Shown one piece after another: positions 44,530-54,292 of a stretch of DNA of 64,000 nucleotides; the stretch's first letter is position 1, and each line of letters starts with the position of its first letter. Origin of the DNA: Proteiniphilum saccharofermentans (lineage in GTDB: Bacteria > Bacteroidota > Bacteroidia > Bacteroidales > Dysgonomonadaceae); NCBI RefSeq assembly GCF_900095135.1, contig NZ_LT605205.1, positions 3,038,001-3,102,000 of the forward strand, written 5' to 3'. The notes beneath the pieces are model-generated. The model saw only the letters and a program-made list of their open reading frames with translations. It did not search any database and was not told the origin of the DNA. The translations under genes and the position numbers were made by a program.

Positions 44530-44602
44530 TTTAAATAATACTTTTTCAAAATCATTGTGTTATCGTATAAATAAGCATACAAGTATGTTGAAACGAGCAC
44601 AA
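44530..44602 (+). promoter_or_regulatory. Leader element pair upstream of the FecR gene (copy B)
   Basis: TTTAAATAATACTTTTT at 44530-44546 and TGAAACGAGCACAA at 44589-44602; identical to copy A at these two blocks, with the rest diverged. The second block is 86 bases before the FecR ATG. Confidence 0.6.
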
Positions 44603-44674
44603 ACAGCACCTCCATCTAACAAGTTAATTAAAAGATAATTACACATACAAACAAGAAAGAAATAAGTTAATCGT

Positions 44675-45838
44675 ATGAAAATAGAAAAAAACATCATTGA
44701 TAAATGGAAACTGTTATTAAAAGTATTAAGCGAAGAGATACCTGAAGATGACAGACATTTTCAACGTTGGCTTAATGAAGATACAGAAAACAGAAAGCTT
44801 TACCTGTCATTAAAAGAGGGAAGGCAAAACGAAGAACTATTTGATAAGGATAAAGTTTTTAATACTATCTCCAGCAAGCTCAGTCTGAATACTGGAAAAA
44901 GAAAGCCCTTATACCAAAAAAAATGGTTTAAATACGCTGTTTCTTCTGTTGCAGTCATTGCACTATCTATTATTGTACTAAACTATTTCACTTTTCAAGA
45001 GAATACAACTCCCGAAAGAATAGACAAAAATATCTTTGATCCGGGCTCTAAAAAAGCATATCTTCTTTCAATGCAAGGTGAAAAGATCGATCTGTCCGAA
45101 TCTTTTGAAGTAAAAAAAGAAGATGGCACCATTATTTCAAATAATAGCGAAGGGGTTATAAGTTTTCAAAAGACAGCACCTGTTAAAAAAACAATAGAAC
45201 ACCAAACGATATATGTACCTAAATCCGGTGAATATGAACTGATATTATCAGATGGATCTAAAGTCTTTCTTAATTCAGAGTCACAATTGACATTTCCTTC
45301 TTATTTTGAAGGAGACACACGTAATGTAGAGTTGACCGGAGAAGCTTATTTTGAAGTAAAAAAAGACGAGAAACCATTTATTATCCAAACTCCGGATCTT
45401 ATGATCGAAGTACTGGGAACCTCGTTCAATATCAATGCATATCAGACAAATCCGTATGTCAATGCCACTTTAGTGGAAGGCAGCATCCGGATCCATCTGT
45501 CTGAAAACCAAGAAACCTTTTTGCTACAACCCGAACACAATTTCCGGCTGGATAAATTATCCGACGAGATATCCGTTCAGCAGGTAAATACAGATGTGTA
45601 TACATCCTGGGTAAAAGGAGAGTTCGTGTTCAGAAACCAGCCTTTAAGTGAAATATTTGTCCAGTTGGAAAGATGGTATGATTTCAGGATCGTCTATGAA
45701 AGCCCGGACATAGGGAAAATGCGGTTTACCGGAAGTGTAGAGAAAGCAAGACCGCTTAATTATTTACTGGATCAGATACAAGCGGTTACAGACATTGGAT
45801 ATAGACCTGAAGGTGATAAAATAATTCTATACAAATAA
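44675..45838 (+). CDS. FecR-family anti-sigma factor
   Basis: 387 residues. N-terminal cytoplasmic anti-sigma part (about 1-85), single transmembrane helix (about 88-107, YAVSSVAVIALSIIVLNYF), then the periplasmic FecR domain (about 170-270; VYVPKSGEYELILSDGSKVFLNSES and LTGEAYFEVKKDEKPFIIQT) and a C-terminal DUF4974 domain (LSEIFVQLERWYDFRIVYE...). It holds the ECF sigma factor until the SusC STN domain signals. Starts in the same TTAATCGTATGAAA context as the sigma gene. Confidence 0.94.
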   Translation: MKIEKNIIDKWKLLLKVLSEEIPEDDRHFQRWLNEDTENRKLYLSLKEGRQNEELFDKDKVFNTISSKLSLNTGKRKPLYQKKWFKYAVSSVAVIALSIIVLNYFTFQENTTPERIDKNIFDPGSKKAYLLSMQGEKIDLSESFEVKKEDGTIISNNSEGVISFQKTAPVKKTIEHQTIYVPKSGEYELILSDGSKVFLNSESQLTFPSYFEGDTRNVELTGEAYFEVKKDEKPFIIQTPDLMIEVLGTSFNINAYQTNPYVNATLVEGSIRIHLSENQETFLLQPEHNFRLDKLSDEISVQQVNTDVYTSWVKGEFVFRNQPLSEIFVQLERWYDFRIVYESPDIGKMRFTGSVEKARPLNYLLDQIQAVTDIGYRPEGDKIILYK

Positions 45839-45843
45839 TATAA

Positions 45844-45878
45844 AAGGCTACCCGATCTTAGGCCTTTCAGGTAGCCTT
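45844..45878 (+). terminator. Hairpin between anti-sigma and susC genes
   Basis: AAGGCTACC pairs perfectly with GGTAGCCTT around a 17-base loop, 5 bases after the anti-sigma stop. There is no long T-run. It may separate the regulatory pair from the structural genes. Confidence 0.6.
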
Positions 45879-45946
45879 ATGCATTAAAAGAATCGTTATC
45901 TTTTTAAAATTCATTAATCAACAATTCATTTAAAGCGCTCAAATTT

Positions 45947-48900
45947 ATGAAAAAAAAGAGACTTAAACAAAAATTCCCCCTGCGGGAATTTAAAAAACTG
46001 TTTTGTATCATGAAATTAGTTTTTTTCTTTTTGCTGTTGAGTTCCAATTTAGTTTGGGCCGGACAGACTTATGCCCAAATCACATTGTTAAATCTGGATC
46101 TTAATAATGTACCATTGGAAGAAGTTTTCGACGCCATTCGTAAGCAAAGTGAATTTGAATTCTTCTATAACAACGATCAGGTGAACACCTCAGTAAAAGT
46201 AAGTGTGAAAGCGAAAAATGCCGATATTAACACAGTATTGGAACAGGCACTTCCTGATACTTATGAATACAAAATTAATGACCGGTATATTCTGGTAAAT
46301 AAACGGAAAGAAGTTGCTCCTGTACTGTCGGCACATCCTCAACCACAACAAACAAAAAAGACAATCACTGGAACAGTTACCGATAAAGAAGGGGAATCCA
46401 TTATCGGTGCCAATATTGTGGAAAAAAATACTACAAACGGAACGGTAACGGATGTAAACGGGAATTTTTCTTTACATGTGGAAGAAGGTGCAACTATTAA
46501 AATTTCTTATATAGGTTATCTTTCTCAGGATATTAATACCGCAGGTAAAATACACTTCGATATTATTTTAAATGAGGATAGGCAAGCATTAGATGAGGTA
46601 ATAGTTGTAGGATATGGCACGCAGAGGAAAGGTAATCTCACCGGTTCTGTCGCCTCAATTAAATCCGAAAAACTGACTATAGCTCCTATAACTAATGTTA
46701 CAAATATGTTAGGAGGCCAACTTGCCGGCTTAAAAACCAAACAAACATCGGGAATTCCTGGCTCCGACAATGCCTCCCTTAATATCAGGGGTTTCAATTC
46801 CCCCCTTATTATTGTGGATGGAGTAGAAACCAGTTTCAACAATATTGATGCATCTCAAATTGAGTCTATCTCAATTCTTAAGGATGGTGCTGCATCGATC
46901 TATGGAGCCCGTGCCGGCAACGGTGTTGTGCTGGTAACCCTTAAGCGGGGCAATGAGTCTAAAGTTTCTATCTCTGCCAATACATCATTAACTTATCAGA
47001 ATTCCACAAATTTAATTAAATCAGGAAGCTCCGGTCAAAGGTCGGAATGGGAAAGAGAAGCACATATTAATGCAAATCTCCCTTCATCACAAATACCCTG
47101 GACACTTTCTGAAATCGAAAAATTCTACAGCGGAGACGATCCTGACTATATCAATACTGATTGGTTCTCATCCGTTGTTCGTCCCTGGGCCCCACAACAA
47201 AACCACAACCTGTCAGTGAGTGGAGGAAATAAAAATCTAAAATTCCTGTCATATCTCGGATACAATGAGCAACGAACAATCTCGCGGCATGATGGAGGAG
47301 GATACGATAGAATAAATTTGCAAACTACGATTGATGCTAATCTTTTAGATGGACTTACTTTATCTTCAAGCGTAAACTATATCAAGGAGATGCGAAATTT
47401 CACTGCGATGAACCTGTTCCATTCCAATTACTATTACGCAATTTATGATAGTGATCCGCGCTATCCTCTGCACTTTCCCGACAGGTCAAGGCTATCCTAT
47501 GCTGGTAGTTCTTACGGGAATGCCCTTTTTGTATCCAGCAGATCGCTTGCAGGATATAGTTCAAATAATAACCATAGTTTTAGGGTAAATGGTTCATTGA
47601 CATACGACTTTAAAAAAATTGAGGGACTAAAACTGAAAGCTTTCGTGAACTATAATGGATATCAAGGGTTCAGCAAACTATTCAGAAAACAGCCCGATTT
47701 CTATTCATATAATTCAGCAACGGGTGATTACATCTTCGAAAGGAAGGCACAGGATCCAACGGTACTCTCTCAAGGAGGGTCATATAGTGAAGACTTCACA
47801 CAACAATATTCAATATCATACGATAAAACTTTCAACACCGATCATACTTTCTCTGCATTACTACTTCACGAAAGGATCAATTACAAAAATGAGGGATTCG
47901 ATACACAACGTGGAAATTTCAAAACCAGTACAATCGATCAACTTTTCGCTGGTGACCCCACCACTGCATCCAATGATGGAAAGGCGTCAGAAATGGGTAG
48001 ATCCAGTTTTGTCGGTCGTTTAAACTACGGCTATAAAAACAAATACCTGATTGAGACCATTTTCAGAGCAGATGCTTCAGCTAAGTTCCCTAAAGATGGG
48101 CGTTGGGGGTTTTTCCCAAGTGTATCGGTTGGCTGGGTCGTTTCCGAAGAGGATTTCATGGATAATTACTCAGCATGTGATAATATTAAGGTCAGGGGAA
48201 GTATCGGGCAATCGGGTGATGATGGGATCGGTAATTATCAATATTACGCCGGTTATGCATTCGATATGTCTTATATCTTAGGCAATGAAATTATCCAAGG
48301 GATCTATTCTACCGGGTTGGCCAACTCTATTTTGTCATGGGAGAAAATTTCGATCTACAACCTCGGCATTGATTATTCATTTTTTAATCGAAAGTTATTT
48401 GGGATTGTCGAGGGTTTTTACCGCTTAAGGGATGGAATTCCCGGGTATCGTACCAAATCGCTCCCATCCACTTTTGGAGCAGCCTTACCGCTTGAGAATT
48501 TAAACAGTATCGACACAAGAGGATTTGAATTTGAAATTGGCACCTCTGGTAAAATCAACGATTTTGTATACAACATTTCCGGAAATATTGCTTGGGCAAG
48601 GAGTAAATGGGTGAAATATGACGAACCTGAATATGAAGATGCTGATCAAAAACGCATTTACGGTGTTACGGGAAAATGGACTGATGAGCGTTATGGATAT
48701 ATTTCCGACGGCGTTTTCACTTCTCAAGAAGAAATCAACAACCTGGACTATACTTACGTAGAACTGGGAGGGAACGAATCGATAAAACCAGGTGATGTTA
48801 AATATATAGACGTGAATGGAGATAATATTCTTGACTGGAGAGATCAGGTAGAAATAGGTAAAGGCACCTTACCTAACTGGATGTATGGTATCAACACAAA

Positions 48901-49333
48901 CTTTTCTTATAAAAATATTGACTTAAGTATACTGTTTCAGGGAGCATTTGGCTATACCACTTATATTGATCTCGAATCGGCTCCTACTGTCCTAAAGTTT
49001 GAGAACCGCTGGACAGAAGAGGTCAATAGTAAGAATTCTCTTGTACCCAGACCGGGAAGTAAGAATCCTGCAAACTGGTGGTATTCAGATTACAGAAACC
49101 ATAATACATCCTATATCAGGCTAAAGAACATGGCCATAGGCTATTCTTTGAGTTCAAATTTACTGTCAAAATACAAGATTGATAAAATGAGGGTATACAT
49201 AGCCGGTACTAATCTGGTTACCTTTAGCAGCCTCAAAAAATTTGGTGTAGATCCTGAAGCACCGGAAGGCACCCCGGCATATTATTACCCGCAACAACGT
49301 ACTATCAGCTTTGGACTTTCAATCACTTATTAA
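45947..49333 (+). CDS. susC-like: SusC/RagA TonB-linked outer-membrane protein with STN domain
   Basis: 1,128 residues. Long signal sequence to about residue 45 (ending TYAQI), then an STN signalling domain (about 46-120; LDLNNVPLEEVFDAIRKQSE), a carboxypeptidase-D-like domain (about 138-215; TITGTVTDKEGESIIGANIV), the plug beginning LDEVIVVGYGTQRKGNLTGS, and a barrel ending PQQRTISFGLSITY. It imports oligosaccharide across the outer membrane with TonB energy and the SusD partner. The STN domain links it to the FecR/ECF pair directly upstream. Confidence 0.96.
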   Translation: MKKKRLKQKFPLREFKKLFCIMKLVFFFLLLSSNLVWAGQTYAQITLLNLDLNNVPLEEVFDAIRKQSEFEFFYNNDQVNTSVKVSVKAKNADINTVLEQALPDTYEYKINDRYILVNKRKEVAPVLSAHPQPQQTKKTITGTVTDKEGESIIGANIVEKNTTNGTVTDVNGNFSLHVEEGATIKISYIGYLSQDINTAGKIHFDIILNEDRQALDEVIVVGYGTQRKGNLTGSVASIKSEKLTIAPITNVTNMLGGQLAGLKTKQTSGIPGSDNASLNIRGFNSPLIIVDGVETSFNNIDASQIESISILKDGAASIYGARAGNGVVLVTLKRGNESKVSISANTSLTYQNSTNLIKSGSSGQRSEWEREAHINANLPSSQIPWTLSEIEKFYSGDDPDYINTDWFSSVVRPWAPQQNHNLSVSGGNKNLKFLSYLGYNEQRTISRHDGGGYDRINLQTTIDANLLDGLTLSSSVNYIKEMRNFTAMNLFHSNYYYAIYDSDPRYPLHFPDRSRLSYAGSSYGNALFVSSRSLAGYSSNNNHSFRVNGSLTYDFKKIEGLKLKAFVNYNGYQGFSKLFRKQPDFYSYNSATGDYIFERKAQDPTVLSQGGSYSEDFTQQYSISYDKTFNTDHTFSALLLHERINYKNEGFDTQRGNFKTSTIDQLFAGDPTTASNDGKASEMGRSSFVGRLNYGYKNKYLIETIFRADASAKFPKDGRWGFFPSVSVGWVVSEEDFMDNYSACDNIKVRGSIGQSGDDGIGNYQYYAGYAFDMSYILGNEIIQGIYSTGLANSILSWEKISIYNLGIDYSFFNRKLFGIVEGFYRLRDGIPGYRTKSLPSTFGAALPLENLNSIDTRGFEFEIGTSGKINDFVYNISGNIAWARSKWVKYDEPEYEDADQKRIYGVTGKWTDERYGYISDGVFTSQEEINNLDYTYVELGGNESIKPGDVKYIDVNGDNILDWRDQVEIGKGTLPNWMYGINTNFSYKNIDLSILFQGAFGYTTYIDLESAPTVLKFENRWTEEVNSKNSLVPRPGSKNPANWWYSDYRNHNTSYIRLKNMAIGYSLSSNLLSKYKIDKMRVYIAGTNLVTFSSLKKFGVDPEAPEGTPAYYYPQQRTISFGLSITY

Positions 49334-49349
49334 TAAAAAAAATCTAGCG

Positions 49350-51266
49350 ATGAAACAGTTAATATTTATAGTCACAACCGTTTTTCTGGCGTTATTATCC
49401 GGATGTTCCGACGATCTTTTGGACAAAAAGCCATTGGACAGGTATACCGATGCGGTAGTATGGGAGGATCCGGCACTTATCGATGCTTTTTTGCTTTCGC
49501 AATATGCATATACTCCTGTAATGATTAATGATGCTACCACCATATTCTCCAGTTGGGAAGGATCTCCGATGAACAGAGATCCACGTGCAGAAAGTAATCT
49601 TCGTTACTGGTTTGGGAATAGTGCACAAACCTTTGGACCGGGTTTATCGATTGAGATCAGTGATGAAGCTAAATATACTTCCGGAGCCTGGGCAAATGTT
49701 GTTTCAGAAAAAGCGCACGGAATTCCATCGGACGGTGGGATGATGGAGTGGTGGGAAAACGCTTATTATGTAATGAGAAATCTTAATGATTTCATTCAGA
49801 GAGTACCTTCATCCCCTCTATCTGAAGATATCAAGGAAATCCGTATCGCAGAAGCCCGATTTTTAAGAGCTTTCAGTTATTTTGCCATGGTCAAGAGATA
49901 TGGAGGTGTTCCTCTATTAACCGAAGTTCCTCAGTTAGATTCCCCGGATGAACTACTATACCCTTCGAGGAATACAGAGCAAGAGGTCTGGGATTTTATT
50001 CTCAAAGAGACAGAGGAGATATCAAAGATTTTACCTGAAGTCCAGGATGAATACGGCAGGGCTACCAGTTGGGCTGCACTTTCTCTATATACGCGCGCTG
50101 CACTATATGCAGGAAGTGTTGCCAAATATGGAGAACTGGCTGAGAACAAATTAACAGGTATCCCACAAGAGTTGGCCGAAAACTATTTTACTAAAGCATT
50201 TAATGCATCAGCTAAAATAATTGAAGAAGGTCCTTTTGATTTGTATAAAGCGGATATAGTCGAAAATAACACCAATTCAAGAATAGAAAATTTTAAGAAT
50301 ATATTTCTGGTAAAACGGAATATTGAAACAATTTTTGCAAAACAGCATGGAGGACAAAGTTTTGATCCGGGTGGCGGAACCACAACCTGGTCGTGGGATA
50401 TCTGCCATGCCCCGCGTCCATCGGTCTGGGGGCAAGGTAACTATCAAGCTCCCTACCTGGAATTGATAGAAGCCTTTGAATACATTGACGGGAGACCAGG
50501 AAAAATCGATCGGGAATATGTTGAGTCAAAACTATGGACTATGGATGAGCTGTGGGCAGGCAGAGATCCCCGTTTTTATGCTTCAATCTGGACAAACGGC
50601 ACACCATGGCGCGATGCTGTAGCAAGTAATTTCGGCAAAGATACGATCAACTTCCATCGAGGCTTAATCACGCTTGACGGAAGGACACTGACATCATTCA
50701 GTCAGTCGTACAATGGAATGCCCGTAGTGGGCGATCAAGCATTTTTTCATGCATCCACAGGTATCGTAAATACCGGTTTCGGCATAATGAAATATCTTGA
50801 TCCCACTGCTAATAATATGATTTGGTTGATGGAGTCAAGAACAGATTATTCTATTTTCAGATTTGCGGAGATATTGCTCAATTATGCGGAGGCTGCTTAT
50901 GAAATTAACAGGCGAGAGGAGGCACTTATCGCAATTAACCGTATTAGAGAACGCGCAGGAATACCACTTCTTAACTCTGTGAATATGGAACAGATTCGCA
51001 ATGAGAGAAGGGTTGAACTGGCATTTGAAGGACATCGCTACTGGGACTTAAGGCGATGGAGAGAAGCTGAGGAAAAACTTACCCGTTCTTTCAGTGGAAT
51101 ACAATACGTATTGGACTTTGCCACAAGAAAATACAAAGTGATTATTCACGACGAAATTGATGGTGATCAACGCCCTACTTTCCCCAAAAGAAGCTATTAC
51201 TTCCCGATAACTAAATCGAGAATAGGGCAAAATCCTAATTTAATTGAAAATCCCGGATATAATTAA
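49350..51266 (+). CDS. susD-like: SusD/RagB glycan-binding lipoprotein
   Basis: 638 residues. Lipoprotein signal with LLSGC around residue 20, then SusD N-terminal features (DDLLDKKPLDRYTDAVVWED) and TPR-like helical framework; the C-terminal RagB/SusD domain has YAEAAYEINRREEALIAINRIRERAG, ERRVELAFEGHRYWDLRRW and the closing FPKRSYYFPITKSRIGQNPN. Surface lid of the SusC channel. The ATG at 49350 is set by the signal peptide and follows the susC stop by 16 bases. Confidence 0.96.
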   Translation: MKQLIFIVTTVFLALLSGCSDDLLDKKPLDRYTDAVVWEDPALIDAFLLSQYAYTPVMINDATTIFSSWEGSPMNRDPRAESNLRYWFGNSAQTFGPGLSIEISDEAKYTSGAWANVVSEKAHGIPSDGGMMEWWENAYYVMRNLNDFIQRVPSSPLSEDIKEIRIAEARFLRAFSYFAMVKRYGGVPLLTEVPQLDSPDELLYPSRNTEQEVWDFILKETEEISKILPEVQDEYGRATSWAALSLYTRAALYAGSVAKYGELAENKLTGIPQELAENYFTKAFNASAKIIEEGPFDLYKADIVENNTNSRIENFKNIFLVKRNIETIFAKQHGGQSFDPGGGTTTWSWDICHAPRPSVWGQGNYQAPYLELIEAFEYIDGRPGKIDREYVESKLWTMDELWAGRDPRFYASIWTNGTPWRDAVASNFGKDTINFHRGLITLDGRTLTSFSQSYNGMPVVGDQAFFHASTGIVNTGFGIMKYLDPTANNMIWLMESRTDYSIFRFAEILLNYAEAAYEINRREEALIAINRIRERAGIPLLNSVNMEQIRNERRVELAFEGHRYWDLRRWREAEEKLTRSFSGIQYVLDFATRKYKVIIHDEIDGDQRPTFPKRSYYFPITKSRIGQNPNLIENPGYN

Positions 51267-51314
51267 CCCATACAGGAATAAAGAGTTATTTCAAACACTC
51301 CAAAATAAATTTGT

Positions 51315-52925
51315 ATGAATTTCTCAAAGATTATTATACTGGTTTCATCCTTTTATATTTTTTTCCCTTCGATAAAATCGCAGCCGTTACATTTGATCCC
51401 GTATCCGAACGAATTGGAATTATTGAGCGGACATTGTGATCTATCTGGAGGGATAAATTGCTCTTCCAACAGCCCTGCAAGTGAGCAACTTTATAAATAT
51501 CTCAGTGGTGATTTTGATATTGTCCAAAATAAAAAAGGGATACCGGTCAATTTTGTTACCTCTGAAGAAATAAAGAACGAGGAAGGGTATCAATTGATTG
51601 TAAATAGAGACAGGATTATAATCAAGGCTTCAGCATATAAAGGAAGTTTCTATGCTATCCAAACATTGCGACAACTTGTAAAAGACAAGAAAATCCCCTG
51701 TTTACATATCACGGATGAGCCCCAATTCCTCTGGCGGGGATATATGCTTGATGAAGCAAGGCATTTTCATGGCAAAGAAACAGTAAAGCGTATTCTCGAT
51801 GATATGGCTTTATTGAAGATGAACACATTTCATTGGCACCTAACGGATGATGCCGGATGGCGTATTGAGATCAGGAAATATCCCTTATTGACAGAGATAG
51901 GTTCCCGTAGGGATAGTACCCAGATTGAGGATAAGGATCTTATCGCACCTCCTGAAACGGGAGATCCGGCTTACGACGCCTTCCTTCGCAGATATAAAAG
52001 TGAGAAATTCGATAATAAACCACATAGTGGGCATTATTCACAGGAGGAAATTAGAGAGATTGTCAAATATGCAGAAGGACGCTGCATAAAGATAGTTCCC
52101 GAGATTAGCATGCCAGGTCATGCTTCCGCCGCAATTGCTTCCTACCCTTGGTTGGGTACAACAAAAAAGCCAATCGGGGTACCTTGTAAATTTGGTGTTA
52201 TGACCCAGGTCTATGATCCATCTTCCCCTGAAGTAATACAATTCTTTAAAGATGTCTTACGTGAAGTAAACAACCTGTTTCCTTCCGGGTACATCCATAT
52301 CGGCGGAGACGAGGTTAAGTTTGACCAATGGCAGGCATCACAGTCAATACAGCAATACATGAAAGAAAATGACCTCAAAAACTACCGCGATATCCAGATT
52401 AAATTAACTAATGATATTTGCACATTTATCGAAGAAGAACTAGGGAAACAGATGGTAGGCTGGAATGAAATACTGGGAATAAATCCTCATCAATGGCAGA
52501 AAGAGGTAGACAATTCCCATGTGGAATTATCCAAAAATGCAATCGTTCAGTTTTGGGCAGGAAATAAGGATATTCTTTCGTATGCGATCAATAATGGATA
52601 TAAAATAATCCACACTTTCAGTCAAGATACCTATATCGATTATTCTTATGAACAACTTCCGCTGGAACGTGCTTATAATTTCTCTCCCGTTCCCGACGGA
52701 TATGCTAAGGAATCAATACTGGGATTGGGATGTCAGATGTGGACCGAGTGGATCCGCAACAGAAAGGATCTTGAATACCACACATATCCCAGAATAGCCG
52801 CCTATGCTGAAACCGGCTGGACAGCAAAAGAAAAGAAATCATATGATCGGTTTAAGAGTTCTCTGAATCCATTACTTACACACTGGCGAGATAAAGGTTA
52901 TAACCTTCCAAAAATTGATTTTTAA
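51315..52925 (+). CDS. GH20 beta-N-acetylhexosaminidase
   Basis: 536 residues. Signal peptide about 1-22, GH20b N-terminal domain (about 25-125), then the catalytic TIM barrel with WRGYMLDEARHFHGKETVKR, NTFHWHLTDDAGWRIE, EISMPGHASAAIASYPWLG and the catalytic pair D332-E333 in HIGGDEVKFDQW. Removes terminal GlcNAc or GalNAc by substrate-assisted catalysis. It indicates that the glycan handled by this PUL carries N-acetylhexosamine. Periplasmic or surface location. Confidence 0.95.
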   Translation: MNFSKIIILVSSFYIFFPSIKSQPLHLIPYPNELELLSGHCDLSGGINCSSNSPASEQLYKYLSGDFDIVQNKKGIPVNFVTSEEIKNEEGYQLIVNRDRIIIKASAYKGSFYAIQTLRQLVKDKKIPCLHITDEPQFLWRGYMLDEARHFHGKETVKRILDDMALLKMNTFHWHLTDDAGWRIEIRKYPLLTEIGSRRDSTQIEDKDLIAPPETGDPAYDAFLRRYKSEKFDNKPHSGHYSQEEIREIVKYAEGRCIKIVPEISMPGHASAAIASYPWLGTTKKPIGVPCKFGVMTQVYDPSSPEVIQFFKDVLREVNNLFPSGYIHIGGDEVKFDQWQASQSIQQYMKENDLKNYRDIQIKLTNDICTFIEEELGKQMVGWNEILGINPHQWQKEVDNSHVELSKNAIVQFWAGNKDILSYAINNGYKIIHTFSQDTYIDYSYEQLPLERAYNFSPVPDGYAKESILGLGCQMWTEWIRNRKDLEYHTYPRIAAYAETGWTAKEKKSYDRFKSSLNPLLTHWRDKGYNLPKIDF

Positions 52926-52937
52926 ATAAATATAAAT

Positions 52938-54269
52938 ATGAAAAAGTTTTTCTTTAGATTTTCCATTCTTTTATTTAGTTCTTCTCTATTATTTATCGGT
53001 TGTGAGAAAGAGGAAAACAAAATCGATATTGAAGAGCCTCCCAAAGAGGCTGATTACAACTACGATGTATTGAGTCTTGGCGAGGTAGCTGTCGGGTTAT
53101 GGGTAACCCCGCCTGCCAACTATCAAACAAGCGAAGAGTATGCAAGAATCAGGGAATGCGGTATAAACTTTGTCAATGGGTTTCACTATTTTGAAAACAG
53201 CAACAGTAGAATCTTGAAAGTTCTGGATTATTGTGAAGAAAACAATTTAAAGTTCTTTGTCAACAAGGCAACAGTAGCTGAAGATATTGTCAAATATTCG
53301 AAAAATGCCGACAAATCATTACTGACCAAATTTATAAATGAAATAAAACCATATGCGGAACATCCTGCTTTTGCCGGTGAGTTACTTATGGATGAACCGG
53401 GCAAGCCCCTTTTCGGAGCGATCTCTGCTTTCACCAAAGCGTTTGAAGAGGCTTATCCCGACAAAATGTGGCATGTGAATTTATTTCCTTCTTATGCTAC
53501 CGGAGGAATACAGGCTCCAAATTATAATGATTATATTAGTAATTGGTTATTGACAGTTCCGTCCAAACATATCTCATATGACAGTTATCCTTTGCTTGCT
53601 ACAGGCGGAATCACCAACGACTATTTTTACAACCTTGATATTATCCGCTCAAAATCGAGATTCAGGAAAATCCCTTTCTGGACTTTCATACAAACACTAT
53701 CAATTGCCGGTACACCCGGGGTTCCTGATAAAAGAGAGCCGAGTGAAACGGATATTCGCTGGCAGGTATGGACAAACCTGACATTCGGAGCCAAAGGAAT
53801 CCAATACTTCTGCTATTGGTCGCCCGGCAATGGTAGCGAACAGTTTGGCGAAGCTCTTATTGGCCTTAACGGAGAAAAAACCGTCAGGTACGATTATGTC
53901 AAAAAAATCAATAACGATATAAACAGGATTGGTAAGATTCTTCTCAATTGCCATGCAGAAGGGGTTATTTTGACTTCAGTCAAAGAGTATCCAATGTTCG
54001 AACAACTGTACAATTTTGGGATCATAGACTCGGTTACGGGTGATGAGAGTATTGTAGGTTGTTTTGAAAATGAAAAAGGTGAAAAAAAAGTCCTCATTAC
54101 CACTCTGACACCTGACAAACCATCAAATGTGATTCTCCATCTTTCGGAAAATTCCAGAAAGATAAAAGTTTGGATAAACGGCTCTTCTCAGGAGAAGGTT
54201 GTAAATGACAAGAGTATCTCATTTCAGATTAAAGAGGGAGAAGCAGTTTTTGTTGAATTCTTAGATTAA
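52938..54269 (+). CDS. Lipoprotein of unassigned putative TIM-barrel glycosidase family (paralogue 1)
   Basis: 443 residues. Lipoprotein signal with LFIGC around residue 21. The region 45-360 reads like a (beta/alpha)8 barrel: GLWVTPPANY, CGINFVNGFHYF, LKFFVNKATV, AGELLMDEPGKPLF, MWHVNLFPSY, HISYDSYPLL, IPFWTFIQTL, IRWQVWTNLTFGAKG and FCYWSPGNG. A beta-sandwich-like C-terminus (about 365-443) follows. Carboxylates in MDEPG and YDSYP are candidate catalytic residues. The next gene is a close paralogue. I cannot assign a CAZy family; an acting-on-glycan role is inferred from fold and PUL context. Confidence 0.7.
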   Translation: MKKFFFRFSILLFSSSLLFIGCEKEENKIDIEEPPKEADYNYDVLSLGEVAVGLWVTPPANYQTSEEYARIRECGINFVNGFHYFENSNSRILKVLDYCEENNLKFFVNKATVAEDIVKYSKNADKSLLTKFINEIKPYAEHPAFAGELLMDEPGKPLFGAISAFTKAFEEAYPDKMWHVNLFPSYATGGIQAPNYNDYISNWLLTVPSKHISYDSYPLLATGGITNDYFYNLDIIRSKSRFRKIPFWTFIQTLSIAGTPGVPDKREPSETDIRWQVWTNLTFGAKGIQYFCYWSPGNGSEQFGEALIGLNGEKTVRYDYVKKINNDINRIGKILLNCHAEGVILTSVKEYPMFEQLYNFGIIDSVTGDESIVGCFENEKGEKKVLITTLTPDKPSNVILHLSENSRKIKVWINGSSQEKVVNDKSISFQIKEGEAVFVEFLD

Positions 54270-54292
54270 AAAATAAAAAATATTTTAATCGT

